This document shows, piece by piece, positions 48,422-57,173 of a stretch of DNA of 64,000 nucleotides; position 1 is the first letter of the stretch; every line of letters begins with the position of its first letter. The translations under genes and the position numbers were made by a program. Source of the DNA: Azospirillum oryzae (GTDB lineage: Bacteria; Pseudomonadota; Alphaproteobacteria; Azospirillales; Azospirillaceae); assembly GCF_900177515.1 (NCBI RefSeq), contig NZ_FXAK01000007.1:1410501-1474500 (forward strand). The letters are read 5' to 3'. A model generated the notes under the pieces. It saw only the letters and a program-made list of their open reading frames with translations. It did no database searches and was not told the DNA's origin.

Positions 48422-48646
48422 AATTTTCCGGACATTTTTTCTGGATGTTCCATGGAAAGTGGGCGCCCGCGCAGCCATCTTTCCGACGCCTTCGCACGGT
48501 AACACAGCAGGGCAAGCACACAAGCTGTGGCCGCCCTGCGGATTGTGGCGCATCACCATTGCATCCCGGTCATGGGCGGCTATAGTCGCGGCGTCCCGGC
48601 GGAACGCCGATTGGGTGCCGAGACCAAACCTGTAAGGAGCTTCCAG

Positions 48647-49072
48647 ATGTTCGTTTCGACGGCTTATGCACAGACGGCGGCCCCGGCTGGCGGCGGCGGT
48701 GACATGCTCGTCCAGTTTCTGCCGCTGATCCTGATCTTCGTCGTCTTCTACTTCCTGCTGATCCGTCCGCAGCAGAAGAAGATGAAGGAGCATAAGGCGA
48801 TGCTGTCGGCCATCCGCCGCGGCGACCGCGTCGTGACCGGCGGCGGCATCATCGGCGTCGTGACCAAGGTCGGCACCGACGACGAAATCACCGTCGAGAT
48901 CGCGGAGAATGTGCGCGTGCGCTGCCTGCGCTCCACCGTGAACCTCGTGCTCGCCAAGACCGAGCCGGCCGGCAAGTCCGGCGGCGACGCCGCCCCGGCC
49001 ACCGAGGGCGAGGCGAAGCCGGCCGACACCACCGCCGCCGGCGGGATCGGCAAGCTGTTCGGCCGCAAGTAA
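48647..49072 (+). CDS. yajC: Sec translocon accessory subunit YajC
   Basis: A 141-residue inner-membrane protein with one helix (FLPLILIFVVFYFLLIRPQQ, residues about 24-43) and a small cytoplasmic domain (RRGDRVVTGGGIIGVVTKVG). It associates with SecDF. The C-terminal Ala/Glu-rich tail is longer than in E. coli. TAAGGAG is 8 nt before ATG 48647. First gene of yajC-secD-secF-Mth938. Confidence 0.95.
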   Translation: MFVSTAYAQTAAPAGGGGDMLVQFLPLILIFVVFYFLLIRPQQKKMKEHKAMLSAIRRGDRVVTGGGIIGVVTKVGTDDEITVEIAENVRVRCLRSTVNLVLAKTEPAGKSGGDAAPATEGEAKPADTTAAGGIGKLFGRK

Positions 49073-49197
49073 GCCGCAGCCGGGCCCCTCTCCCGCGGGT
49101 CGGCCCGAAGGCGCTTCCCGTCCGGCCCGGCCGTCGTCCGCCCGCAAGCGGCGGACCGGTCGCCCGGACCGGGTGTCTGATCGGATTCGAGTGACGC

Positions 49198-50796
49198 ATG
49201 CTCTATTTTTCGCGCTGGAAGATTTACATGATCCTGGCGACCTGCATCGCCGGTTTCATCCTGATGCTGCCCAACTTCATGGGCCGCGACACGTTGGCGG
49301 CGCTGCCGTCCTGGTACGCCAACACCCGGGTGTCGCTGGGTCTCGACCTGCGCGGCGGATCGCATCTGTTGCTTGAAGTCGACATGGCCACCGTCATCCG
49401 CGACCGGGTGGAAGGTCTGGTCGACGGCGCCCGGCAGCAGTTGCGCACCGCCAACATCGGCTACACCGCGCTGAACGCCGGCGAGCGCGCCGTGACCGTC
49501 CAACTGCGCGACCCGGCCCAGGCCGCCGAGGCGGTGAAGGCCCTGCGCCAGCTCGCCAGCCCGGTCGGCCGCACCGCCCTGGGCGGCGGGCAGCCCGACC
49601 TCGACGTGACCGCCGACGGCGACACGGTGACCGTGGCGCTGAGCGAGGTCGCGCTGCGCGACCGCGCCACCCAGGCCATCGAACAGTCGATCGAGATCGT
49701 CCGCCGCCGCATCGACGAGACCGGCGTGAACGAGCCGACCATCGCCCGCCAGGGCGACGACCGCATCCTGGTCCAGCTGCCCGGCGTGGAGGATCCCGAC
49801 CGCATCAAGCGGCTGCTCGGCACCACCGCCAAGATGACCTTCCGGCTGGTCGACGTAAACGCCGATCCCAACACCGGCCGCGCCCCGCCGGGGTCCGAGA
49901 TCCTGCCGTCGGCCGAGGGCGACCGCTATCAGTCCAAATACGTCATTCGCAAGAAGGTCGAGGTCGACGGCGCCACGCTGCAGAACGCATCGGCCGGCAC
50001 CAATCCGCAGACCGGCGAATGGGTGGTGAATTTCGAATTCAACACTGCCGGCGCCAACCGCTTCGCCGAAGTGACCAAGCAGAATGTCGGCCGGCCCTTC
50101 GCCATCGTGCTCGACAACAAGGTCATCAGCGCCCCCGTCATCCGCGAGCCGATCACCGGCGGCCGCGGCCAGATCAGCGGCAACTTCACCGCCGCCGGCG
50201 CCAACGACCTCGCCGTGCTGCTGCGCGCCGGTGCCCTGCCGGCCCCGCTGAAGGTGATCGAGGAGCGCACGGTCGGTCCCGACCTGGGCGCCGATTCGAT
50301 CCGCGCCGGCCTGACCGCCGTCGTCGTCGGCTTCGTGCTGGTCTGCGTCTACATCATCGCGTCCTATGGGCTGTTCGGTGCCTTCGCCTGCTTCGCCCTG
50401 CTGATCAACATCGTGCTGACGCTGGCGGCGCTGTCGCTGCTGCACGCGACGCTGACGCTGCCGGGCATCGCCGGCATCCTGCTGACGTTGGGTCTGGCGG
50501 TGGACGCCAACATCCTGATCAACGAGCGCATCCGCGAGGAGACGAAGAAGGGCCGTGGGGTCTTTGCGTCGATGGAGGCCGGATTCAGCCGTGCCTACAG
50601 CACCATCGTCGACTCCAACCTGACGACGGCCATCAAGATGGCGCTGCTGTTCATCTTCGGCACCGGCACCATCAAGGGCTTCGCCGTCACCATCACCTTC
50701 GGCATCCTCATCTCCATGTTCACCGCGACGGTGCTCGTGCGCCTGATGATGGTGACCTGGCTGCGCCGGACGCGTCCGGCCACGCTGCCGGTCTGA
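49198..50796 (+). CDS. secD: protein translocase subunit SecD
   Basis: A 532-residue RND-like membrane protein that uses proton motive force to assist late steps of protein export. The N-terminal helix is followed by the motif LGLDLRGGSHLLLEVDM, the large periplasmic P1 domain, then the membrane half (IIASYGLFGAFACFALLINI, ILLTLGLAVDANILINERIR, with the functional Asp). Start ATG 49198. secF follows after 11 nt. Confidence 0.97.
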   Translation: MLYFSRWKIYMILATCIAGFILMLPNFMGRDTLAALPSWYANTRVSLGLDLRGGSHLLLEVDMATVIRDRVEGLVDGARQQLRTANIGYTALNAGERAVTVQLRDPAQAAEAVKALRQLASPVGRTALGGGQPDLDVTADGDTVTVALSEVALRDRATQAIEQSIEIVRRRIDETGVNEPTIARQGDDRILVQLPGVEDPDRIKRLLGTTAKMTFRLVDVNADPNTGRAPPGSEILPSAEGDRYQSKYVIRKKVEVDGATLQNASAGTNPQTGEWVVNFEFNTAGANRFAEVTKQNVGRPFAIVLDNKVISAPVIREPITGGRGQISGNFTAAGANDLAVLLRAGALPAPLKVIEERTVGPDLGADSIRAGLTAVVVGFVLVCVYIIASYGLFGAFACFALLINIVLTLAALSLLHATLTLPGIAGILLTLGLAVDANILINERIREETKKGRGVFASMEAGFSRAYSTIVDSNLTTAIKMALLFIFGTGTIKGFAVTITFGILISMFTATVLVRLMMVTWLRRTRPATLPV

Positions 50797-50807
50797 GAGG
50801 TCCAACG

Positions 50808-51764
50808 ATGTTCCATCTCCGCCTCGTTCCCGACAACACCAAGATCCCGTTCATGAACGGCCGCATCGCCGGCCTGGTCGTGTCGGCGGTGCTCTCGCTT
50901 GCCTCGGTCTTCCTGTTCTTCTATCCCGGCCTGAACTACGGCATCGACTTCCGCGGCGGCATCGTCATCGAGGCCCGCACGCCGCAGGCAGCCGACTTCG
51001 CCTCGCTCCGCCACACCCTGACCGGCCTCGACATGGGGCAGGTGGCGCTGCAGGAGTTCGGCTCGCCGCAGGACGTTCTGATCCGGCTGGAACGCCAGCC
51101 CGGCGACGATGCCGCGCAGCAGGTCGCTGCCGACCGGGTGCGCAACACGCTGGCCGAGGCGGTCCCCGGCACCCAGGTCCGCCGTGTCGAAGCGGTCGGC
51201 GCGTCGGTCAGCGGCGAGCTGTTCGCCAACGGCATGCTGGCGCTCGGCCTCGCCATGCTGGCGATGCTGATCTACATCTGGTTCCGCTTCGAATGGCAGT
51301 TCGGCTTCGGCGCGGTGGTCACGCTGCTGCTGGACATCACCAAGATCGTTGGCTTCTACGCGATCACCGGGTTGCAGTTCAATCTGGTGGCGGTCGCGGC
51401 GATACTCACGATCATGGGCTATTCGGTGAACGACAAGGTCGTGGTCTATGACCGCATGCGCGAAAACCTGCGCATCTACAAGAAGATGCCGCTGCGCGAG
51501 CTGATCGACAAATCGATCAACGAGACGCTGAACCGTACGCTCGGCACCTCGATGTCCACCCTGCTGTCGATCATCCCGCTGGCGCTGTTCGGCGGCGAGG
51601 CGCTGCAGGATTTCGGCATCGTGCTGATCTTCGGCATCTTCCTTGCGACCAGCTCGTCGATCTTCATCGCCGCCCCCATCTTGCTGTTCCTGGGTGAGAA
51701 CCGCCTGCGGCGCGGCACCCCGACCGACGCCCCCGCCGGAAACTCCCCGGCGACCACGCCGTAA
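50808..51764 (+). CDS. secF: protein translocase subunit SecF
   Basis: A 318-residue partner of SecD with six membrane helices. Landmarks are GLNYGIDFRGGIVIEARTPQ, AMLAMLIYIWFRFEWQFGFG, TIMGYSVNDKVVVYDRMREN (conserved Asp) and NETLNRTLGTSMSTLLSIIP. ATG 50808 gives the normal family length. The Mth938-like gene starts 31 nt later. Confidence 0.97.
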   Translation: MFHLRLVPDNTKIPFMNGRIAGLVVSAVLSLASVFLFFYPGLNYGIDFRGGIVIEARTPQAADFASLRHTLTGLDMGQVALQEFGSPQDVLIRLERQPGDDAAQQVAADRVRNTLAEAVPGTQVRRVEAVGASVSGELFANGMLALGLAMLAMLIYIWFRFEWQFGFGAVVTLLLDITKIVGFYAITGLQFNLVAVAAILTIMGYSVNDKVVVYDRMRENLRIYKKMPLRELIDKSINETLNRTLGTSMSTLLSIIPLALFGGEALQDFGIVLIFGIFLATSSSIFIAAPILLFLGENRLRRGTPTDAPAGNSPATTP

Positions 51765-51795
51765 GGCCGGACAGCGACAGCAAGGAGAGGGCAGC

Positions 51796-52173
51796 ATGGC
51801 CGACATCATGCCGATGATCCCGTCGGACCGTCAGGTCATCGACGGCTATGGTCCGGGACAGTTCTGCATTTCCGGCCAGTGGCGTGTCGGCGCGGTGATC
51901 GTCCTGCCCGACCGCACCCTGGCGTGGGAGGCGACCGACGCCGCCTCCCTGTCGGTGGACAACTTCTCGTCCGTGTTGGAGGCCGAGCCGAAGGTGGAAA
52001 TCCTGCTGCTCGGCACCGGCCCCACCATGCGGATGATTCCGAAGGACCTGCGCCTGGGCTTGCGCGAGCGGGGCGTGGTGGTGGAACTGATGGACAGCCG
52101 GGCGGTCTGCCGCACCTACAACGTCCTGCTGGCCGAGGGCCGGCGGGTCGCGGCGGCGATGCTGCCTGTGTGA
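51796..52173 (+). CDS. Mth938-like (DUF498) protein, NDUFAF3 homologue
   Basis: A 125-residue single-domain protein: IDGYGPGQFCISGQWRVGAV, then VEILLLGTGPTMRMIPKDLR and VVVELMDSRAVCRTYNVLLA, the standard Mth938/DUF498 pattern. The human homologue NDUFAF3 is a respiratory complex I assembly factor, and its alphaproteobacterial counterparts typically sit beside secDF. AAGGAGAGG precedes ATG 51796. It ends the yajC-secDF operon, closed by a terminator. Confidence 0.9.
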   Translation: MADIMPMIPSDRQVIDGYGPGQFCISGQWRVGAVIVLPDRTLAWEATDAASLSVDNFSSVLEAEPKVEILLLGTGPTMRMIPKDLRLGLRERGVVVELMDSRAVCRTYNVLLAEGRRVAAAMLPV

Positions 52174-52198
52174 TCCATACATCAGCTCTGAAAACGAC

Positions 52199-52222
52199 AA
52201 AGGCGCCCTTTCGGGCGCCTTT
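52199..52222. terminator. intrinsic terminator after the secDF operon
   Basis: AAAGGCGCCC (52199-52208), loop TTTC, GGGCGCCTTT (52213-52222); T-rich on both strands, so it may also catch transcripts from the sod side. Confidence 0.85.
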
Positions 52223-52324
52223 GCTTTAGGCATGTCCTTACGGCGCTTGCCCCCACCCCGACCCTCCCCCGCTCTCGGTTGGCCGAAGGCCGATCCGATC
52301 GCAGGGGAAGGAGATTGGGAAGGA

Positions 52325-52918
52325 TCACGCAGCCAGCTGCTCGGCGGCGAAGTCCCAGTTGGCGAGGTTGTCGATGACCGCCTTCACGAAATCGGCGCGG
52401 CGGTTCTGGAAATCCACGTAATAGGCATGCTCCCACACGTCGATGGTGAACAGCGGCTTCTGGCCGTGCGCCAGCGGGGTGTCGGCGTTGCCGGTCTTGC
52501 CGACCTTCAGCTTGTCGCCGTCCAGGTACAGCCAGGCCCAGCCCGAGCCGAACTGGGTCAGGGCGGCCTGGGTCAGCTCTTCCTTGAACTTGTCGACGCT
52601 GCCGAAGTCGGCGACGATGCGCTGCTCCAGGGCCGCCGGCATCTTGCCGCCGTCCTTCTTCAGGCACTGCCAGAAGAAGGTGTGGTTCCACACCTGGGCG
52701 GCGTTGTTGAAGATGCCGACCTTGGACGAGTCACCGGCCGAGGCCTTGATGACCTCCTCCAGGCTGGCGTTGGCCAGCGGGGTGTCCTTGGTCAGGTTGT
52801 TCAGGTTGGTGACGTAGGTCTGGTGGTGCTTGTCATGGTGCAGGTGCAGGGTCTCCGACGAGATGTACGGAGCCAGAGCGTCGTACGCATACGGAAGCGG
52901 CGGAAGTTCGAACGCCAT
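52325..52918 (-). CDS. sodB: superoxide dismutase, Fe/Mn family
   Basis: A 197-residue cytoplasmic enzyme. Metal ligands are the His in LHLHHDKHHQTYV, the His in WNHTFFW, and Asp and His in DVWEHAYYVD. The GIFNNAAQVWNHTFFW and FGSGWAWLYL segments (with AAQ rather than a Gln in the GGW position) fit the iron type; Fe versus Mn is not certain by eye. AGAGG precedes ATG 52918. The hpnE stop is only 5 nt upstream. Confidence 0.93.
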   Translation of the reverse strand: MAFELPPLPYAYDALAPYISSETLHLHHDKHHQTYVTNLNNLTKDTPLANASLEEVIKASAGDSSKVGIFNNAAQVWNHTFFWQCLKKDGGKMPAALEQRIVADFGSVDKFKEELTQAALTQFGSGWAWLYLDGDKLKVGKTGNADTPLAHGQKPLFTIDVWEHAYYVDFQNRRADFVKAVIDNLANWDFAAEQLAA

Positions 52919-52923
52919 TTGAT

Positions 52924-54300
52924 TTACCCTCTCTTCTTTGATTGTCCTTCCGGGCCGGGCCTTGCGAGCACGGCACCTCCGTCCGTCCAAATAGGCCGAT
53001 GACGGAAGCTTGTGAAGGCCGGAAACACTCTCGAACGTCGTATAGGGTTATTTCCGTTCGACAAAGTGGCCTCGGCCGCCCGGTTTCCCGAGCGCACGGC
53101 GGCCTCCAACGTCGCGGGAAGCCCCGTTTCCGTCCAGTCACCGGCCAGCGTCAGGTTGCTCCAGCGGGTGCGGGTTCCCGGACGGCGCGCGACCGATTCG
53201 GGCGACTGTTCCGGCGTCGCCCGCCGTTCCTTCACCACGCGGTGGGGCGGAATCGCACCCTCGAGTCGCAGGTGGGGGGCGATCTCCGTCCAAAGCCGGC
53301 CGGCGATCTCCTCGGCCGGCAGGTCCGCCAGTGCATCGGCGTCGCTGACGGTGACCGACAGCAGGTCGTCGCGGGCGAACAGCCATTCCGCGGTGCCGCC
53401 GACCAGCCCGGCGAAGGGCAGGCCGCCTGGCAGCCGCACCGGCCCCTCCAACCGGACATGCAGGTTGACGATGGCCGCACCCGGCGGCGGTACGGTTAAC
53501 TCCGGCACCAGCCGCGCCGCCACCCAGGCCGGCGCTGCGAGAATCACACTGTCGAGCGGACCGAGCGTCACGGCACTGCCGCCGGCCGAAAAGCCGGTCA
53601 CGCGGTGGCTGTCGAAGGCCAGCCCGTCGACCCGTGCCCCCAGGTTGAGCGCCGCACCGGCGGCCCGCAGCCGCGCCAGCGCCGGGTCGACGAAGGCGGC
53701 GGACAGGCCCCACGGCGCCAGCACAGGCCGGCAGGCCGCCTCGCCCCGCAGCAGCGTCTCGCGCAGCACCGCACCGAACAGACGGGCGGAGACGCGCTCC
53801 ACCGGCCCGTTGAGGGCGGAGACCGCCAGCGGGCGCCACAGCGGCTCGAACAACGCTCCGCCGGGCGGCAGGCAATCGGCGACCGACTGCCCCCGCCGGG
53901 CGGTCAGGCAGCGCAGGGATGCCAGATAGTCGGCGGGCCTGCTGCCGGGCACCCGACGGGCCGGATCGAACAGCCACAGCCCGCCGGGGCGCAGCGTCCA
54001 AGCGGCACCGTTGCGCAGGTCGAGGAAGGGAAAGGCAGCCGGCCGCAGTTCCTCCAGCGCATCGCCGCCGCCGGTGCGCCGAGCATAGTCGAGCAATGCC
54101 CGGTTGCCGCTGAGCACCATATGGCTGCCGTTGTCGATCGACCGGCCGAGCGTGGCGTCATGGAAGCTGCGGCAGCGCCCGCCGGCCTGCGGAGCCTGCT
54201 CATAGAGCGCGACGCGCCGGCCAGCCTCCACCAGCCGGACGGCGGCGGCCAGCCCGGCCAGCCCGGCGCCGATGACATGGACGGTGCCCGTCTCGCTCAT
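52924..54300 (-). CDS. hpnE: hydroxysqualene dehydroxylase HpnE
   Basis: A 458-residue FAD-dependent amine-oxidase-fold enzyme that reduces hydroxysqualene to squalene. The dinucleotide-binding motif is HVIGAGLAGLAAAVRLVEAG at the N-terminus, and the C-terminal FAD segment is LAGDWTETGLPATLEAAVRS. After this, about 38 extra residues (SNGNNPIRRSRVF onward, basic) run to a stop 5 nt before sodB; most relatives end soon after the FAD segment. The start overlaps the hpnD stop by 1 nt (TGATG). Confidence 0.92.
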   Translation of the reverse strand: MSETGTVHVIGAGLAGLAAAVRLVEAGRRVALYEQAPQAGGRCRSFHDATLGRSIDNGSHMVLSGNRALLDYARRTGGGDALEELRPAAFPFLDLRNGAAWTLRPGGLWLFDPARRVPGSRPADYLASLRCLTARRGQSVADCLPPGGALFEPLWRPLAVSALNGPVERVSARLFGAVLRETLLRGEAACRPVLAPWGLSAAFVDPALARLRAAGAALNLGARVDGLAFDSHRVTGFSAGGSAVTLGPLDSVILAAPAWVAARLVPELTVPPPGAAIVNLHVRLEGPVRLPGGLPFAGLVGGTAEWLFARDDLLSVTVSDADALADLPAEEIAGRLWTEIAPHLRLEGAIPPHRVVKERRATPEQSPESVARRPGTRTRWSNLTLAGDWTETGLPATLEAAVRSGNRAAEATLSNGNNPIRRSRVFPAFTSFRHRPIWTDGGAVLARPGPEGQSKKRG

Positions 54301-55247
54301 CAGGCGGCCGGAGGAATGCCGAGCATGCAGCGCACCGCCACCCAGGCGCTTTCCCGCCGACCAACCCGCACACGCGCGTTCAGGTCGCGCCAGCCGGCCG
54401 CACGCAAGCGCTTCAGCAGCCGGTGATACAGCACCATCATCGCGGTGGCCGCCCAGAGGGAGCCCCGCGCATGGCCGGCAATGGCGGAGCGTGCCTCTGC
54501 AAAGCGGGCCTCCGCCATTTCGGCCAGCGCCTCGCAAGCGCGGGGCAGGGCGGGATGGGCCAGCACCTCGTCCGGGCGGTCGGCGTCGATGCCGGCGGCC
54601 AGCAGGAGTTCCCGCGGCAGGTAGAGCCGATCCAACTCCGCATCCTCGGCCAGATCGCGCAGGATGTTGGTCAGCTGCAGGGCCTCGCCCAATGCCAGGG
54701 CGAAGCGCTCGGTTGCCGGATCGGCGCGATCGAACACGCGGATGGCCAGCATGCCCACGGCACCGGCGACCCTGCGGCAATAGAGCCGCAGCGTGTCGAG
54801 GTCGGGCGCCCGCATGCCGCCGGAACCTGGATCTTCACCGGCGACATCCATCGCCATGCCGTCGATCAGCGCTTCAAGCTCCGACCGAGGCAGGCCGTAG
54901 CGCTCGATGGCGCCCTTCAGCGCGGCGGTCAGTGGGCCGCTGGGAGCCCCGCCGACATAGAGATCGCGGATATCACGCCGCCAGACATCCAGCGCCGCCC
55001 GCTTGGCGGCAGGATCGCCCGGTTCGTCGGCGATGTCGTCGATGCGGCGGCAGAAGGCATAGATGGCGAACATCGCCGCCCGCTTGGACGCGGGCAGCAG
55101 ACGCATCGGCCAGTAGAAGGTGCTGCCCGATTTCGCGGTAACGGCGGTTGCCGTAACGGGGGATTTTTCGTCCGGCAACGTCGTGGATACCGGTTCCAGC
55201 GGGGCCGTCTCCAGCGGCGGAGGGGTCATCTGTAGCATCCTGGGCAT
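54300..55247 (-). CDS. hpnD: presqualene diphosphate synthase HpnD
   Basis: A 315-residue squalene/phytoene-synthase family enzyme joining two farnesyl diphosphates. The two Asp-rich motifs are RRIDDIADE (near residue 70) and NILRDLAED (near 190). Its N-terminus carries about 35 unaligned residues rich in Thr/Pro. Three ATGs compete (55247, 55238, 55229); 55247 is used, with AGGA upstream. It lies between hpnC and hpnE and is 53 nt after hpnC. Confidence 0.92.
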   Translation of the reverse strand: MPRMLQMTPPPLETAPLEPVSTTLPDEKSPVTATAVTAKSGSTFYWPMRLLPASKRAAMFAIYAFCRRIDDIADEPGDPAAKRAALDVWRRDIRDLYVGGAPSGPLTAALKGAIERYGLPRSELEALIDGMAMDVAGEDPGSGGMRAPDLDTLRLYCRRVAGAVGMLAIRVFDRADPATERFALALGEALQLTNILRDLAEDAELDRLYLPRELLLAAGIDADRPDEVLAHPALPRACEALAEMAEARFAEARSAIAGHARGSLWAATAMMVLYHRLLKRLRAAGWRDLNARVRVGRRESAWVAVRCMLGIPPAA

Positions 55248-55300
55248 TGCCCGTCCTGACGCGCGCCAGTGGCGCACGTCGCGACGTGTGGCCCCGGAGT

Positions 55301-56173
55301 TTATGCGGCGGAGAAGCTCCGCGCCAGCCCCCGCGCCACGGCGGCCAGCTTGTGATGCGTGCCCAGCGTTACCCGCGCCTTCATCGGATCGCGGGCCTTC
55401 AGCCGCCGCGACAGCGATTCGGCGAGGCTGAGGATCACCGCCGCCTCCATCCGCAGGCCACGGTGCTGGATCAGGCCGGGCAGGGCGGCGGCGCGTTCCA
55501 GCAGCCGGTCGGTATGCTCCAGCGCCTGATCGAAGATGGCGCGCAGGCGGGCGTCGCTCTCGACCTCCACCAGACGTTCGACGCTGATGCCGGCCTCGTC
55601 GAACCAGCCCAGCGGGATGTAGCAGCGGCCGAGCTGGGTCCAGTCCTCGCGCGCATCCTGCAGATGGTTCAGCACCTGCAGCGCGGAGCACAGCGCATCC
55701 GACGCCGGGCCGGCGGCCACGCCCTCTCCATGGAGTTCCAGCAGGTAGCGGCCGACGGGGTTGGCGGAGAAGCGGCAGTAGAGAAGCAGGTCGCTCCAGC
55801 TGTGGCAGCGGGCACCGACGGAGTCGCGGCGGAAGGCGCGCAGGATCTGGCGGGCATGGCGGTCGCTGACGCCGGTCTTCTGCAGGCTCTCGCGCAGTTC
55901 GGTGGCCGGCTTCAGATAGGCGTGCTTGGCTTGGCCGGAGGTCAGCGCCCGTTCCAGCGCCTCCAGATAGGCCAGCTTGGTCTCCGGCTCGAGATCCGGA
56001 TCGTCGGCGATGTCGTCGGCCAGACGCACGAAGCGGTAGAAGGCGATCACATGGGGACGCAGGTGCTTCGGAATCAGGCGGGAGGCGACCGGGAAATTCT
56101 CACCGGTCTCGTCCTTGCGGGCGACCGGGCCGGTCTTGCGGGGTTTCGTCGGGGCGATGTTGAAATCCGTCAT
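55301..56173 (-). CDS. hpnC: squalene synthase HpnC
   Basis: A 290-residue squalene/phytoene-synthase fold protein. Motifs are YRFVRLADDIADDPD (first Asp-rich) and VLNHLQDAREDWTQLGRCYI (second). HpnC converts presqualene diphosphate to hydroxysqualene. ENFPVASRLIPKHLRPHV near the N-terminus is typical of HpnC. First gene of hpnC-hpnD-hpnE, which together make squalene for hopanoids; the squalene-hopene cyclase is not in the window. Confidence 0.93.
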   Translation of the reverse strand: MTDFNIAPTKPRKTGPVARKDETGENFPVASRLIPKHLRPHVIAFYRFVRLADDIADDPDLEPETKLAYLEALERALTSGQAKHAYLKPATELRESLQKTGVSDRHARQILRAFRRDSVGARCHSWSDLLLYCRFSANPVGRYLLELHGEGVAAGPASDALCSALQVLNHLQDAREDWTQLGRCYIPLGWFDEAGISVERLVEVESDARLRAIFDQALEHTDRLLERAAALPGLIQHRGLRMEAAVILSLAESLSRRLKARDPMKARVTLGTHHKLAAVARGLARSFSAA

Positions 56174-56296
56174 GGGATCCCTGCCTGCTGCGCGTCGGGG
56201 CTGGCGGTGCGACCGTGTGTGCTTCATATAGGCGTAGCAACAGGCTTTGGCCCGTCCTTCCATCGTTCCTCCCCTCTTTTTCCAATCGGGCATCCC

Positions 56297-57151
56297 ATGG
56301 TGAAGGCTGCGACCGACCTGTCCTATTGCGGACGGGAGGTTCGGAAATATGACAACGACCACTTTCTGGCAGGTCTGTTCACCCCCGCCGACAGGCGCGA
56401 GGCGACATTCGCGCTTTACGCCTTCAACCTGGAGATCGCGAAAACGCGCGAGGTGGTCAGCGAACCGATCCTGGGCCAGATGAGACTGCAATTCTGGCGC
56501 GATGGCATCGAAGCCGTCTATGAGGACGGACCCGTACCGCGTCACGAGGTGATGGACCCGCTGGCCCAGGCGGCGCGCGGGCTGGGATTGACCCGCTCCC
56601 TGTTCGACAAGTTGATCGACGCGCGCGAAGCCGACCTGGACGACACTCCGCCGGCCGACCTGACCTGCCTGGTCAACTATGCCGAGGTGACCGGGGCGCC
56701 GCTGGTCCAACTGGCGTTGGAGGTCCTGGGCGTGCGGGATGCGGCGGCGATGGCCGCCGGACGGCATGTCGGCATCGCCTATGCTCTCTCCGGCATTCTG
56801 CGCGCGGTTCCTTTCCTCGCCCGCCAGCACCGGCAGCGCCTGCCGGAAGACCTGATGCAGCGCCATGGCGCCGGCAGCGAGGATCTGTTCGCCGGCCGCT
56901 CGACGCTGCAACTGCGGCCGGTGGTGGGAGAGATCGCCGAGGTTGCCCGCAAGCATCTGGCCGAGGCCCGCGCCCTGCGCCGCGAGGTGCCGAAGGCGGC
57001 CATTCCGGCACTGCTGCCGGCGACGCTGGCCGACCTACATCTGAGCGTGATCGCACGGGAGGGCAACGACGTGTTCGCCCCGCGCGTGATGCTGGCCAAC
57101 CCGTTCCGCCAGCTTCGGATGGGCTGGGCGGCGATGCGCGGGCGCTACTGA
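56297..57151 (+). CDS. squalene/phytoene synthase family protein, NDUFAF6-like
   Basis: A 284-residue member of the same fold as HpnC/HpnD, but with weak Asp-rich motifs (DAREADLDDTPP only) and the segment FALYAFNLEIAKTREVVSEP, which marks the NDUFAF6-like branch. Human NDUFAF6 is a complex I assembly factor; bacterial members are mostly unstudied. It diverges from hpnC (123 nt apart) and converges on trmFO. A catalytic isoprenoid role seems unlikely, since the first DDxxD is replaced. Confidence 0.75.
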   Translation: MVKAATDLSYCGREVRKYDNDHFLAGLFTPADRREATFALYAFNLEIAKTREVVSEPILGQMRLQFWRDGIEAVYEDGPVPRHEVMDPLAQAARGLGLTRSLFDKLIDAREADLDDTPPADLTCLVNYAEVTGAPLVQLALEVLGVRDAAAMAAGRHVGIAYALSGILRAVPFLARQHRQRLPEDLMQRHGAGSEDLFAGRSTLQLRPVVGEIAEVARKHLAEARALRREVPKAAIPALLPATLADLHLSVIAREGNDVFAPRVMLANPFRQLRMGWAAMRGRY

Positions 57152-57173
57152 TGCCCGCGCTTTATCCTACCGG

